Position numbers and translations under genes: made by a program
The notes under the pieces: generated by a model
Seen by the model: the letters and a program-made list of their open reading frames with translations, nothing else
Database searches by the model: none
Told to the model about the DNA's origin: nothing
Assembly (NCBI GenBank): GCA_000310025.1
Contig: FN648466.1
Coordinates: forward strand, 84,313 to 148,312
Length of the DNA: 64,000 bases
Direction of reading: 5' to 3'
Source: Ectocarpus siliculosus
Taxonomy: Eukaryota; Sar; Phaeophyceae; Ectocarpales; Ectocarpaceae
Shown: piece after piece, positions 1-13,440 of the stretch
Layout: each line of letters starts with the position of its first letter
Numbering within the stretch: the stretch's first letter is position 1

Positions 1-3000
1 ATTTTTTCGTACTTGTTGCGCGAGGTTGCCAATGCCCTCAGCTGAGTATGTTAACACGGGACAACCGTTTCGTTGTGTCAGTGAGATGCTTTAATTACAC
101 AACTCGAGAATAAATCGGATTCAAGAGGAATTTTGCACAGCAGGCATGGATTCCAACATGGTGAGTGTTCTTCGTTCTTCAAACAAATATACCACACCCA
201 TCTCAAGATGTTTCGTACGCCTCACCCAAACAAAACATTTCGGAAAATGCAGTGTACGCACTCAGTTTGGCGGTAGGCAATCCATCAGGGATACGCCGAA
301 CACAGGGCTGACTCTGTCCGCCACGGTCAAGCATCAACGATCAACGGATCAACAGCCGGTTGTTCGTTGTACGATCAACTGCACATCAATACGATCTGAT
401 GCTGGTGTCACTCACCCGACAGTTGGCCCTCCAGCTCGGTTTGTACCAGTTGCACGATGTCGCCAAGGCCCTCACCTGAGTATTTCAATATGCGACAACA
501 GTTTCGTTGTGTCAAGTGAGCGTCCTATTGTAGAACGAAACGATAAAAAACCAGAATCCACTGGAATATCACAAAAGCGGCAGACGTTCCATCATGGTGA
601 GTGGTTTTCGTTCATCAAACAAATTACCCGCCTCCATCGTATGAAGCCCCGTACGCATGGCCGGCATGCACGTTTGACGATTAGATAAGGGATTTGGTGT
701 AAGGCGGCAAGTCAGGCACCAGGGTTGTGCCAAACGTAGAGCTGTCCACCTCTGTTAAGCACTACAACGATCAAGAGCGCCGCCTGCCGCTGCCCGGTAA
801 AACCAACAGTTAGCCCGTTCGATCTGATGCAAATATCGCTTACCCGAGAGGTGGCCCTCCAGTCGAGCTCGCAACCATCGAAGCACGTCGTCAAGGTCAT
901 CAACTGCGTAATTCAACACGGGAGGATATTCGTTGTGAGGGTAACCTGCTTCGATTGTAGAACTCGAGGACCAAAATCAGACTCAAGAGGAAGTTCACCC
1001 AAGAAGGCATGATCCGATCATGCTGCTTTCCATCCAACAAACAAGATATCAATCGCATCCGACGGAGCATAGGGCCTGACCGACATATTATAGATACGGC
1101 GAAAGAAGGCACAGCCAGGTGGTGAGCAAGGTGCCAGGGGCCACCCAAATATGCAGGCGAGTCTGTCCAACACTGGCGAACATTTACGATCATCAGCGGG
1201 CTGTTGTTGCCTCACGCAAACGAACTGCATGTCAGAATTGTTTGATGCAATTGTCGCTCACCCGATAGTTGGCCGACCAGTTTGGAGTGTACCAGTTCCA
1301 CCAGGACGTCGGCAAGGTCTCCGGCTGATTTTTTCAGCGTGAGAGAAAAAATCGTTGAGTAAGTGGGCTTCTTCGACTCCATAACTTCGGAATCTACCGG
1401 ATTTGACAACAAACTCACTGAAGCCATAGATTCCAGCATGGTGAGTGCTTTTCGTTCATCAAACAAATAAACCACACCCATCCTCCGATGCTCCGTAGGC
1501 CTGACTGACAAAAACATGTCGACAAAAAGACAACTCACTAAGCTCGACGGTGCCAGGTTCTGTCTGCGAGTGTCAAGCATCAACGGACCAACGGATCAAC
1601 AGCAGGTAGTTCGCTGCCTGATCAAGTCAACTGCTCGTCCATACGGTCTGATGCTGGTGTCACTCACCCGAGAGTTGGCCCTCCAAACATGTCCGTACTC
1701 GTTGCACGAGGTCGCCAAGGCCTGCAGCTGAGTATTTCAATATGGTACAGCAGTTTCGTTGTGTCTTGTGAGATGCTTTGACTGAACAACTCGAGCATAA
1801 ACCAGATTACAGGAGGAAATTCGTACGGGAGGCATACATTCCAACATGGGTGAGTGTTTTTCGTCCATCAAACAAATATACCGTTCCCATCCTACGGTGC
1901 TCCCTCCCGGTGTTTGTCATCGGGGTTGGGTTGTCCAAGCTTGGCAACGACATATAGCAACGACATCACGACATTGTAAAACAAGCCGATCGGTTCGTGG
2001 GCTCGACAAAGGATACCCACTTTCTTCCCGTTGTATTGTTTGCGGCAACATAATGGTGGTCGAGTAGATTATGTTGTGCGAGGTCGACAACGCTCACTCG
2101 CGCAAAGGGGATGATCGCCCCACGTGGTGTTAAAATGGTGAAGCACCCTCGAGGCAGTTACACAGTGCTAACAACCGTCTCTGGGAGTGTAAGCACCAGA
2201 AAATATATTAAGTTATTCGCACATGCCATCCGTACGCAAGGAAGCAAGCACAAGATGCCGAACGCCCAATACAGGATGCAGCGCACCCTCCATGGTGTTT
2301 GCCGAATACCTCACGGTCCTTCGCGCTTGGTAATGTGACAGCCTCGTCCTGTGAGAACCCGGCCTGCTAAGTCCCGGCTTTGCAGGGATGCGAGGTAAAT
2401 TGTCAAACGACTACGGCCTGCACGACTATGAGTACACCCCCCCCATCCTACGATGCTCCGTACGCCTCACCCAAACAAAACATTTCGGAAAAAACATTAT
2501 ACGCACTCAGTTCGGCGGTAGGCAATGCATCAGGGATACGCCAAACAGGGTCCCGAGTCTGCTCGCCACGGTCAAGCATCAACGATCAACGGATCAAGAG
2601 CTGGCTGTTCGCTGCACGATCAAGTCACATGCATGTCCATACGATCTGACGGTGGTGTCACTCACCCGACAGTTGGCCCTCCAGCTCGGTTCGTACCAGT
2701 TGCACGACGTCGCCAAGGCCCTCACCTGAGTATGTCAATGCGGTACAGCAGTTTCGTTGAGTCAAGTGAGCGCTCCTATTATTGTAGAACGAAAACGACA
2801 AAACAGATTTCACTGGAATATCACAGAAGCGGCAGGCGTTCCATCATGGTGAGTGGTTTTCGTTCATCAAACAAATTACCCGCCTCCATCGTACGGAGCC
2901 CCGTACTCATGGCCGACATGTACGTTTGACGATTGGATAAATGATTCGGTGTAAGGCGGCAAGTCAGGCACCAAGGTTGTGCCAAACGTAGAGCTGTCCA

Positions 3001-6000
3001 CCACTGCTAAGCACTACAACGATCAAGAGCGCCGGCTGCTGCTGCCGGTAAAACCAACAGTTAACCATTCGATCTGATGCAAATATCGCTTACCCGAGAG
3101 GTGGCCCTCCAGTCGAGCTCGTAACCATTGCAGCGCGTTGTCAAGGTCATCAGCTGCGTATGTATTTCAACACGGGAGGATATTCGTTGTGAGGGTAACC
3201 TGCTTCGATTGTAGAACTCGAAGACCAAAACCAGATTCAAGAGGAAGTTCACCCAAGAAGGCATGATCCGATCACGCTGCTTTCCATTCATCAAACAAGA
3301 GATCAATCGCATCCGACGGAGCCCAGCGCCTGACCGACATATTATAGATACGGCGAAAGAAGGCACAGTCAGGTGGCGAGCAGGGTACTAGGGAGCACCC
3401 AAATATGCAGGCGAGTCTGTCCAACACTGGCGAACATTTACAATCAACAGCGGACTGTCATTGTCTGACACAACCAACTCCATTGATGCAATTGTCACTC
3501 ACCCGATAGTTGGAACTCCATTTTGGAGTGTACCAGTTCCTCCAGACCGTCGGCACGGTCTGCATCTGGATATTTCAACATGTCAGAATAGTTTTGGGTG
3601 TGTGAGTGGCCATATTTGGCTGCAGAACTTGGGAAATACCAGATTGCAGAGGAAAAACACCGAGGAGGCAAAATTCCAATATTGTCAAGTGCTTTTCGTT
3701 TATCGAGTAAACCACACCCATCCTACGAAGACCCGCATGCCTGACCGTGACAAATCAGCGAGTCAGGCGAATAATACGCACTCAGTCCGGCGTCACCGAA
3801 TGCATCAGGGCCAACCCAAACACGGCGCCAAGTTTCTTCACGACTGTCAAGCATGAACGATAAACGGACCAACGGATCAACAGCCGGTAGTCCGCTGCCT
3901 GATCAACTCAACTGCACGTCCATACGGTCCGATGCTGGTGTCACTCACCCGAGAGGTGTCCCTCCAACTTGGTTCGTACCAGTAGCACGAGGTTGCCAAT
4001 GCCCTCAGCTGAATATTTTGTCACGGGACAACCGTTTCGTTGTGTCAGTGAGATGCCTTGATTGCATAACTCGAGTATGACTCGTATTTCAAGAGACATT
4101 TTGCACAGGAGGCGTAGATTCCAACATGGTGAGTGTTTTTCGTTCATCAAACAAATACACCACTCCCATCTCAAGATGCCCCGTACGCCTCACCCAAACA
4201 AAACATTTCGGAAAAAACAGTATACGCACTCAAAGTTCGGCGGTAGGCAATCCATCAGGGATACGCCGAACACAGGGCTGACTCTGTCCGCCATGGTCAA
4301 GCATCAACGATCAACAGATCAACAGCCGGTTGTTCGCTGCACCATCAAGTCAACTGCACGTCTATACGATCTGATGCTGGTGTCACTCACGCGACAGTCG
4401 ACCCTCCAGCTCGGTTCGTACCAGTTGCACGAGGTCGCCAAGGCCCTCAGCTGAGTATTTCAGTATGGGATAACAGTTTCGTTGTGTCAAGTGAGCGCTC
4501 ATATTATTGTAGAACGAAAAAGACAAAACAGATTTCACTGGAATATCACAGAAGCGGCAGACGTTCCATCATGGTGAGTGGTTTTCGTTCATCAAACAAA
4601 TTACCCGCCTCCATCGTGCGAAGCCCCGTACGCACGGCCGACATGTACGTTTGAGGACTAGATAAATGATTCGGTGTAAGGCGGCAAGCCAGGCACCAAG
4701 GTTGTGCCAAACGTAGAGCTGTCCACCACTGCTACGAGCTACAACGATCAAGAGCGCCGGCTGTTGCTGCCCGGTAAAACCAACAGTTAGTCCGTTCGGT
4801 CTGATGCAAATATCGCTTACCCGAGAGGTGGCCCTCCAGTCGAGCTCGTAACCATTGAAGAACGTCGTCAAGGTCATCAGCTGCGTAATTCAACACGGGA
4901 GGATAGTCGTTGTGAGGGTAACCGGCTTCGATTGTAGAACTCGAGGACCAAAACCAGATTCAAGAGGAAGTTCACCCAAGAAGGCATGATCCGATCACGC
5001 TGCTTTCCGTTCAACAAACAAGATATCAATCGCATCCCACGGAGCCAAGCGCCTGACCGACATATACATATGGCGAAAGAAGGCACAGCGAAGTGGTGAG
5101 CAAGGTACCAGGGGCCACCCGAATATGCAGGCGAGTCTGTCCAACACTGGCGAACATTTACAACCAACAGCGGTCTGCTAGGACCTTAGGCAAGGCAACG
5201 AACTGCATGTCAGAATAGTTTGATGCAATTGTCACTCACCCGATAGTTGGATCACCAGTTTGGAGCGTACCAGTTCCACGAGGCTGTCGGCACGGTCTTC
5301 AGCTGAGTATTTCAACATGGGACAATATTTCGTTCTGTAAATTTACTTCTTCGACTGTAGAACTTGGAAATAGAAGTACCGGATTTAACTTGTGCCAACT
5401 TAATGAAGGCCAACATTTTAGCATGGTGGGTGCTTTTCGATCCTCAAAAAGATATACTACACCCATCCTACGATGCTCGGTACGCCCGGCCGAAACAAAA
5501 CATTTCGGCAAAAGTAGTACGCACTCAGTTGGGCGTAACGGAATGCACCAGGGTTGCGCCAAATACGGCGCCAAGTTTGTCCACAACTCAAGCATCAACG
5601 ATCAACAGATCAACAGCCCGTTGTTCACCGCCTGATCAAGTCAACTGCATGTCCATACGGTCTGATATGCTGGTGTCACTCACCCGAGAGGTGGCCCTCC
5701 AAATTGGTTCGTACCAGTTGCACGAGGTCGCGAAGGCATTCAGCTGAGTATTTCAATATGGGACAATCGTTTCGTTGTGTCAGTGAGATGCCTTGATTAC
5801 ATAACTCGAGCATTGATTGGATTCCAAGACGAAATTCGCTGAGGAGGCGTAGATTCTAACATGGTGAGTGCCTTTCGTTCACAAAGCAAATATACCACTC
5901 CAATCCTACGATGCTCCGTACGCCTCACCCAAACAAAATATTTCGGAAAAAAACAGTATACGCACTCAGTTCGGCGGTAGGCAATCCATCAGGGATACGC

Positions 6001-9000
6001 CAAACAGGGCGCTGACTCTGTCCGCCACGGTCAAGCATCAACGATCAACGGATCAACAGCCGACTATTCGCTGCACCATCAAGTCAACTGCACGTCCGTA
6101 CGGTCTGACGCTGGTGTCACTCACCCGACAGTTGGCCCTCCAGCTCGGTTCGTACCAGTTGCAAGACGTCGCCAAGGCCCTCACCTGAGTATTTCAATAT
6201 GGGATGACAGCTTCGTTGTGTCAAGTGAGCGCTCATATTATTGTAGAACGAAAAGACAAAACATAATCCACTGGAATATGACAGAAGCGGCAGACGCTCC
6301 AACGTGGTGAGTGGTTTTCGTTCATCAAACAAATTACCCGCCTCCATCGTACGGAGCCCCGTACTCATGGCCGACATGTACGTTTGACAATTGGATAAAT
6401 GATTCGGTGTAAGGCGGCAAGTCAGGCACCAAGGTTGTGCCAAACGTAGAACTGTCCACTACTGCTAAGCACTACAACGATCAAGAGCGCCGGCTGTTGC
6501 TGCCCGGTAAAACCAACAGTTAGTCCGTTCGATCTGATGCACATATCGCTTACCCGAGAGGTGGCCCTCCAGTCGAGCTCGCAACCATTGCAGCACGTCG
6601 CCAAGGTCATCAGCTGCGTATTTCGTGTATCAACACAGGAGGATAGTCGTTGTGAGGGTAACCTGCTTCGACTGTAGAACTCGAGGACCAAAACCAGATT
6701 CAAGAGGAAGTTCACCCAAGAAGGCATGATCCGATCACGCTGCTTTCTGTTCAACAAACAAGATATCAATCGCATCCCACGGAGCCCAGCGCCTGCCCGC
6801 AATACACATATGGCGAAAGAAGGCACAGTCAGGTCGGGAGTAAGGTACCAGGGAACACCCAAATATGCAGGCGAGTCTGTCCAACATTGGCGAACATTTA
6901 CGATCAACAGCGGACTGTCGTTGTCTGAAACGACCAACTCCATCGATGGACTCGTCACTCACCCGGTAGTTGGATCACCATTTTAGAGGCAAACAGTTCC
7001 ATCAGGCCGTCGGCAAGGCCTCCAGCTGAGTATTTCAAAATGTCAGAAGAGTTTCGTTGTGTAAGTGGCCGTATTCGACTGCAGAACGTGGATATACCGG
7101 ATTCAAGAGGAAAAACACCGAGTAGGCAAAATTCCAACATGGCGAGTGCTCTTCGATCAGTAAACACACCCATCCTACGATGCTCGGTACGCCTGACCGA
7201 AACGAAACATTTCGGCAAAAAAGTACGCAATCAGCTTGGCGTTTAGGGAATTCATCAGGGTTACGCCAAATACGGCGCCAAGTTTGTCCGCGACGGTCAA
7301 GCATCAACGAACAATGGATCAACAGATCAACACCCGGTTGTTCTCTGCCTGATCAACTCAACTGCACGTCCATACGGTCCGATGCTGGTGTCACTCACCC
7401 GAGAGTTGGCCCTCCAAATTGATTCGAACTCGTACAGCGAGGTTCTCAAGGCCTTCAACTGAGTATTTCAAAAATGGGACAATCGTTTCGTTGTGTCAGT
7501 GAGATGCCTTCATTGCATAACTCGAGCATTGATTGGATTCCAAGACGAAATTCACACAGGAGGCATGGATTCCATCATGGTGAGTGTTTTCGTTCATCAA
7601 ACAAATACACCACTCCCATCTCAAGATGCTCCGTACGCCTCACCCAAACAAAACATTTCGGAAAAAACATTATACGCACTCAGTTCGGCGGTAGGCAATC
7701 CATCAGGGATACGCCAAACACGGCCCCAAGTCTATCCGCCACGGTCAAGCATCAACGATCAACGGATCAACAGCCGGCTGTTCGCTGCACGATCAAGTCA
7801 CATGCATGTCCATACGACCTGACGGTGGTGTCACTCACGCGACAGATGGCCCTCCAGCTCGGTTCGTACCAGTTGCACGACATCGCCAAGGCCTTCAGCT
7901 GAGTATTTCAACATGGGATAACAGTTTCGTTGTGTCAAGTGAGCACTCCTATTGTAGAACGAAAAAGACAAAACATAATCCACTGGAATATCACAAAAGC
8001 GGCAGACGTTCCATCATGGTGAGTGGTTTTAGTTCATCAAACAAATTACCCGCCTCCATCGTACGGAGCCCCGTACTCATGGCCGACATGTACGTTTGAC
8101 GATTGGATAAATGATTCGGTGTAAGGCGGCAAGCCAGGCACCAGGGTTGTGCCAAACATAGAGCTGTCCACTACTGCTAAGCACTACAACGATCAAGAGC
8201 GCCGGCTGTTGCTGCCCGGTAAAACCAACAGTTGGTCCGTTCGATCTGATGCAAATATCGCTTACCCGAGAGGTGGCCCTCCAGCTGAGCTCGTAACCAT
8301 TGCAGCACGTCGTCAAGGTCATCAGCTGCGTAATTCAACACGGGAGGATAGTCGTTGTGAGGGTAACCTGCTTCGATTGTAGAACTCGATGACCAAAACC
8401 AGATTCAAGAGGAAGTTCACCCAAGAAGGCATGATCCGATCACGCTGCTTTCCGTTCAACAAACAAGATATCAATCGCATCCCACGGAGCCCAGCGCCTG
8501 ACCGACATATTATAGATACGGCGAAAGAAGGCACAGTCAGGTGGCGAGCAAGGTACTAGGGAGCACCCCAATATGCAGGCGAGTCTGTCCAACATTGGCG
8601 AACATTTACGATCAACAGCGGTCTGCTGGGACCTTCTGCAAGGAACCTCATGTCCGAATAGTTTGCTGCAATTGTCACTCACCCGATAGTTGGCCTACCA
8701 TGTTGGAGTGTACCAGTTCCACCAGGCCGTAGGCAAGGCCTCCAGCTGAGTATTTCAGCATGAGAACATAATTTTGCTGTGTAAATGAGCTTCTTCGACT
8801 GTGGAACTTGGGAAATACCGGATTTGACAACAAACTCACTGAAGGCATCCATTCCAACATGGTTACTTTTCATTTATCAAACAAATAAACAACTCCCATT
8901 GTAAGATGCTCCGTACGTCTGGCCGTGACAAAACATTTCGGCAAAAACAGTACGCACTCACTTCGGTTTCAGGGAATGCATCAGGGTTACGCCAAATGCG

Positions 9001-9294
9001 GCACCGAGTCTGTCTACGACGGTCAAGCATCAACGATCAACAGATAAACAACTCGACAACCGGTTGTTCGCTGCATGATCAAGTCAACTGAACGTCCATA
9101 TACCGTCTGATGCTGGTGTCACTCACCCGAAAGTTGGCGCTCCAACTGGACTCGTACTCGTTGCACGAGGTTGCCAAGGTCTTCAGCTGAGTATTTCAAT
9201 ATGAGACAACATTTCGTTGTGTCAGTGAGATGCTTTGATTGCAGAACTTGAGCATTGATCAGATTCCAAGAGGAAATTCGCACAGGAGGCATAC
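1..9294 (-). repeat. Higher-order repeat block: four monomer types in a ~1.73-kb period
   Basis: Four distinguishable monomers follow one another in fixed order. The type with a GTAAGC donor (plus strand gcttacccgag) recurs at 838, 3087, 4815, 6548 and 8257. Intervals are about 1.71-1.73 kb once the ~0.55-kb insertion at 1.9-2.45 kb is removed from the first. Copies of the same type in different periods are clearly more alike than neighbouring monomers within a period. This is the usual signature of recent unequal exchange acting on a multi-monomer unit. Confidence 0.75.
1897..2450 (+). repeat. Interspersed ~0.5-kb repeat, copy 1, inserted in the array
   Basis: Starts with the motif ggtgtttgtcatcggggttg and ends at a C-run after tatgagtacac. 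It matches, with many substitutions, the segments at 10.18-10.53 kb, 25.84-26.51 kb and 26.51-27.04 kb. The array monomer resumes directly after it. No coding capacity was recognised. Confidence 0.7.
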
Positions 9295-10127
9295 ACCGTA
9301 GACGACACAATATAACACACCCACATAAGAAACTTTACCCCCCACAGAATGAGACACCCCGGAGATAATTTTGATTTTGGACGTTTCTGACGAATCATCG
9401 ATTTAGCCCCCGGGCTACATAAGATATTACACCCCTTGAGTTCGCGCCTCATACATTCACGGGGCCCCTCCGTCTATCACCGGGGTGATATAGGATCTCA
9501 GGATCTGCCGCTTGGGCATCGCACGCACACACAACATCTGCGTGCGGGGAAACACCCCGAGACCTCCAACAACATGAACGTGCAGGGAGGCAGAATGTCG
9601 CCGCAAGTACCTCCGCTTCTTCCACAACTGTTTCGACTGCAGCAGTACAAGCACCACAGATCGCGTCGTTTTTTCAGCGCCGGTGAGCACATTTCTTCTA
9701 CGCAAGCGGCTCCTGCCACGGCTCGTCCTCCTGATGCTGCTGATCTAACAGCAGCAGTAGCTGGCACAGCAACAAGCGCCAACATGACAGCCACCGCATC
9801 GCCTCACCAGCAGCAGCCACACCCCTTCAAGTGTGCGGCAGCAGCAGCGGTTCAACTCTACAACCAGTGTCATCACACCCCCATTTTATCACACCCCCAC
9901 AATATCACACCCCCACAATATCACACCCCCAAAGGCACCCTGTGGGTGTTGGGACGTGCTACAACACCCCCTGGTTTATCGCACACCCTTAGGGGCCCCT
10001 GCGAGCTGCACTTTATCACCCGGGCTACATAATATACCCACCCCCCACAGGATACCACACCCGGTGATAACATTTTTAAAGCCCAAAATATAATCACCGC
10101 CGTGTGTTATCTTGTGTCGTCTACGGT
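9295..10127. mobile_element. 833-bp element with ~27-bp terminal inverted repeats
   Basis: The left end begins ACCGTAGACGACACAA and the right end is its inverse, TTGTGTCGTCTACGGT; similarity continues for about 27 bp. Removing the element restores the array sequence catac/attccaac seen in other monomers, for example near 1.84 kb, so the ends are well defined. No target-site duplication is evident. The interior has GC-rich and CAC-rich short repeats (cacccccacaatat three times) and no recognisable transposase, so it is likely a non-autonomous DNA element. Confidence 0.65.
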
Positions 10128-10179
10128 ATTCCAACCTGGTGAGTGTTTTTCGTTCATCGTACAAATAAACCCACCCCAT

Positions 10180-10525
10180 ACGCGTAAAGGGGATAATCGC
10201 ACCACGTTGTGTTAATATGGTAAAGCACCCTCGAGGCAGTTACACAATGCGTATAACCGTCTCTGGAAGTGAAAGCCCCAGAAAATAAATTAAGTCATAC
10301 GCAGCTGTCATCCGTACGCAAGGAAGTAAGCACAAGATGCCGAACACCCTTAGCAGGATGCAGCTAACCCTTCATGCGGCTCGCCGAATACCTCACGGTG
10401 CTTCGCGCTTGGTGATGTGAGAGCCTGGTCCGGTGAGAACCCGGCGTGCTCCGTCTCGGCTTTGTAGGGATGCGAGGTCAATGGTCTAACGACTACGTCA
10501 TGCACGACTATGAGTACACCCCCCC
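10180..10525 (+). repeat. Interspersed ~0.5-kb repeat, copy 2 (5'-truncated)
   Basis: Matches the 3' two thirds of the family, from ggggataatcgcaccacg to tatgagtacacccccc. It lacks the 5' part with the ~60-bp subrepeats found at 25.84 kb. It lies just right of the 833-bp TIR element, and array sequence follows it. Confidence 0.65.
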
Positions 10526-10869
10526 ATCCTACGATGCCCCGAACGATGTCCCGTACGCCCGACCGAAACAAAATATTTCGGCAAAATTGTACGCACTCAG
10601 CTTGGCGGTAGGGGAGGTATCAGGGTTACGCCAAATACGGTACCCTGGTGTCACTCACCCGAGAGTTGGCCCTGCAGATTGGTTCGTACCAGTTGCACGA
10701 GGTCGCCTAGACCTTCAGCTGTGTGTGTTAATAAGGGACAACAGTTTCGTTGTGTCAAGTGACCTGCTTCGATTGCAGAACCCGGGGATAATCGGACTCA
10801 AGATGCAATTCACTTCGGGGGCATACATTCCAACACAGCAATGCGTGCGTTTCGTCCATCAAGCGAATA

Positions 10870-11215
10870 AACCATCCCTGTCCATCGCGCTTTGGTCTAT
10901 TAGTTCGTATTCCCGTAAACCTTCTGGCGGCCAGGTCATGGGTCCGAATCTCGGCGTGAGCGAGCTTTTTTCTTGCAACGTGACATTTTTCTCTCAGTCT
11001 CGTGTTTGGCAGGGGAGTATCGCTACGTCGTGAGTACACATTGAGGGAAGATAGCCTGCTGAACTTTTCTCGCGTTAAAAATCGAAGCCAAGCACCGCAG
11101 GAGGGTGGGTGGGGGCCTCAAGGGAGGGCCTCGGGGAGAAGAACTTTTCTGTGTGACCACGGATCAGAGCTCTGGCGAGGCGTCCCTGCGGCCGATGGTT
11201 AAATCGGCAAAGAAA
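10870..11215. repeat. Insertion in the array; part resembles a tRNA-derived SINE tail
   Basis: The array pattern is broken here. A segment around 10,915-10,965 contains ggtccgaatctc, similar to a Pol III B box, in a context of the kind commonly seen in tRNA-derived SINEs. The following ~200 bp (purine-rich, with gggtgggtgggggcctc) match nothing else in the window. No gene is supported. Confidence 0.3.
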
Positions 11216-12899
11216 AACTATCAACTGGCTCGAAACTGCCTGGCCGAAGTATACATTTAACGATTAGATAAGGGATTGGGCGCAAGGCGGATAACAAGGC
11301 ACCAGGGTTGTGCCAAACATGGCGCCGAGTGTGTCCACCACTGCTGCTAAGCACTGCAACGATCAGCAGAGACGTCCATATCGCATGAGGCAAATATCAC
11401 TTACCCGAGAGGCGACCCTCCAGTTGATTTCGAGTCTGTACCCATTGAAGCACATCGCAGAGGTCATCAGCTGCGAAATTCGAAATGGGAGAGAGTTTCG
11501 TTGTGAGGGTGGCCTGCTTCATTGTAGAATTCGACAGCAGACTTTGTAAAGTGGACTTAATCAAGGAGAAAGAGTTTCCAACAAGGCGCAATGTCTTCAC
11601 TGATTGGCTAACCCAACCCCATCCTTCGTAACGATTCCTTATAGCCGGAACAAAAAATATTGGAAAAAGATAAGGCACTCTGTCAAATGCGGACAGTTAA
11701 TGTACCAGGGTTAAGCCAAACACTTGGGCAAAGTTTGTCCCCTACACCTAAGCGTTGACCACCAACACCCAACTGATGCTGCCTTAAAAATCAACTGCAC
11801 GTCCAAATTTACTACAAGTCTTCAGGTACAGGTGTACTCACCCGAGAGTTGACCCTCCAAACGAGTTTGTGCCAGCTGCACCAGGTCTTCGAATTTTGAT
11901 TTTTCATCTGCGTATTTCAATATGGGAGAACAATTTCGTTGTGAGGGTCACATGCTGCGAAAAAAAACTCGAGAATGAATCGAATTTAAACGAAAAAAAT
12001 TTACTCAGGACGCAAAGAACCGATCATCCGATCATGCTGCTTCCCGTTCGACAAGTAAGACACCAATCCGTACTTCGCAGCCCTGAACGCCTGGCCGAAA
12101 CGAACGTTCAAAGTGAAAGAGAGGGCGCTCGGAATAAGGCGGAAAGTCAGGCACCAACGTCAAAACACTATTGGCGCCCGATCCCTCCACTACAGCTGAA
12201 CAACAACGATCAACAGCCGGTTGTTTTTGCGTGATAAAAACCAACTGCACGTCCGTATCATTTGATGTAGGTATCACTCACCCCAGTCATTGTCCTCCGG
12301 CGGTGGATTTTGTACCGAGTGCGCCAGCAACTCAAGGTCATCAGCTGGTATTTCAACATGGGACAGCATTTTCGTGGCGATGAGCTGCTTCGATTGTAGA
12401 GCTCGACGACAAAACGGATTCAACTGGAAACTCATCGATGATTCCAACATGGCGTTTTCGTTCGTGAACCAAGACACAAATTGCATCCAACGTTGTTCTG
12501 CACGCTTCACCGAAATGTGAACCATCGGACGAAAGATCAGGCACTCGCTTCAAGATTTAAGGCGAGTCCCTCTGCTACAGTTTTTAGCAATCACGATCAA
12601 CATTGTTGATTGTTGACTTTTCGATGTCTGATCAAACAAACTGCGTGTCCGTACCATTTGATGCAGGTGTCACTCACCCGAATGTTGGCCCACCAGTGTG
12701 GTTTGTACCAGTCGCATCAGGTCATCAAGCCCTTCATCAGCTGAGCATTTCAACACCGGAGGACATTTTCGTGCAGGGCGAGTGGGCTGCTTTGACTGCA
12801 AAGAACTCGACGACAAAGCGGATTTAGCTGGAAAATCAACGATGAGGCAGACACCCGAACATGGTGTTCCCTCGTTCATCCAGTATTAACCGACCCCAT

Positions 12900-13440
12900 C
12901 CTGCGGACAGAGGAACCTAAGGAAAGAACCAAGGATAAGGAGGGTCTAGAAGTGTACGGAATGTTGAACGGGGAATAGGGTTCAAGGAGTACCGACATGG
13001 ACCAATGGATGCAGGGACAAAGCGAAGGTCAAATTCAGGACCGGGGACATTGACCTTCGAGAACGCAGACGGAGATTTCGGAAGGTACAGTAGACAATGA
13101 AGACGACAAGTTCATATGCGATTGCAACGCCGAGTGAGAAGACCGGGTTCATGTACAAGAAGGAGAGGGAAGTGTACATGACTGAGCTAGGAAAAATAGA
13201 AGGAAGATAGAGGGAGAGGGAGATGTTTGAGGCTAGCGAGGAGAAGACAATAGTCGCACTGGGGCATAGGAAGTGTGTTGAAAAGGCGGGAAGTGATATC
13301 GATAGGATAGATAGACTAGGGAAGACAATTTTGAGCCACCTTTGACAAAATAGGAAGGAATGATTGGCCATCGGTGATCGGTCCTGTGGGAACAATGCTC
13401 CCTTCTCTCGAGGACGCGTGGTCAATGGTCTAACTCCTAA
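12900..13440 (+). pseudogene. Decayed 3' end of a reverse-transcriptase-type (LINE-like) polyprotein
   Basis: Read across at least three frames, the plus strand gives pieces typical of retroelement polyprotein tails. They include a C-D-C-N-A-E segment followed by DRVH, then a KKEREVYM-like charged stretch, then TIVALGHRKCVEKAG, DRIDRLGKTIL and finally GDRSCGNNAPSSRGRVVN. Frameshifts and stops separate the pieces. It interrupts the monomer array between the units at 12.68 and 13.65 kb. Similarity is recalled from such elements in other genomes, not computed. Confidence 0.4.

Noticed and set aside
146-7902. Recurring ~100-codon plus-strand open frames in the array (for example 7,474-7,902)
   Set aside because: They repeat with the monomer, run antisense through the exon-like block, and differ by frameshifts between copies. 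No start context, domain or splice structure supports them.
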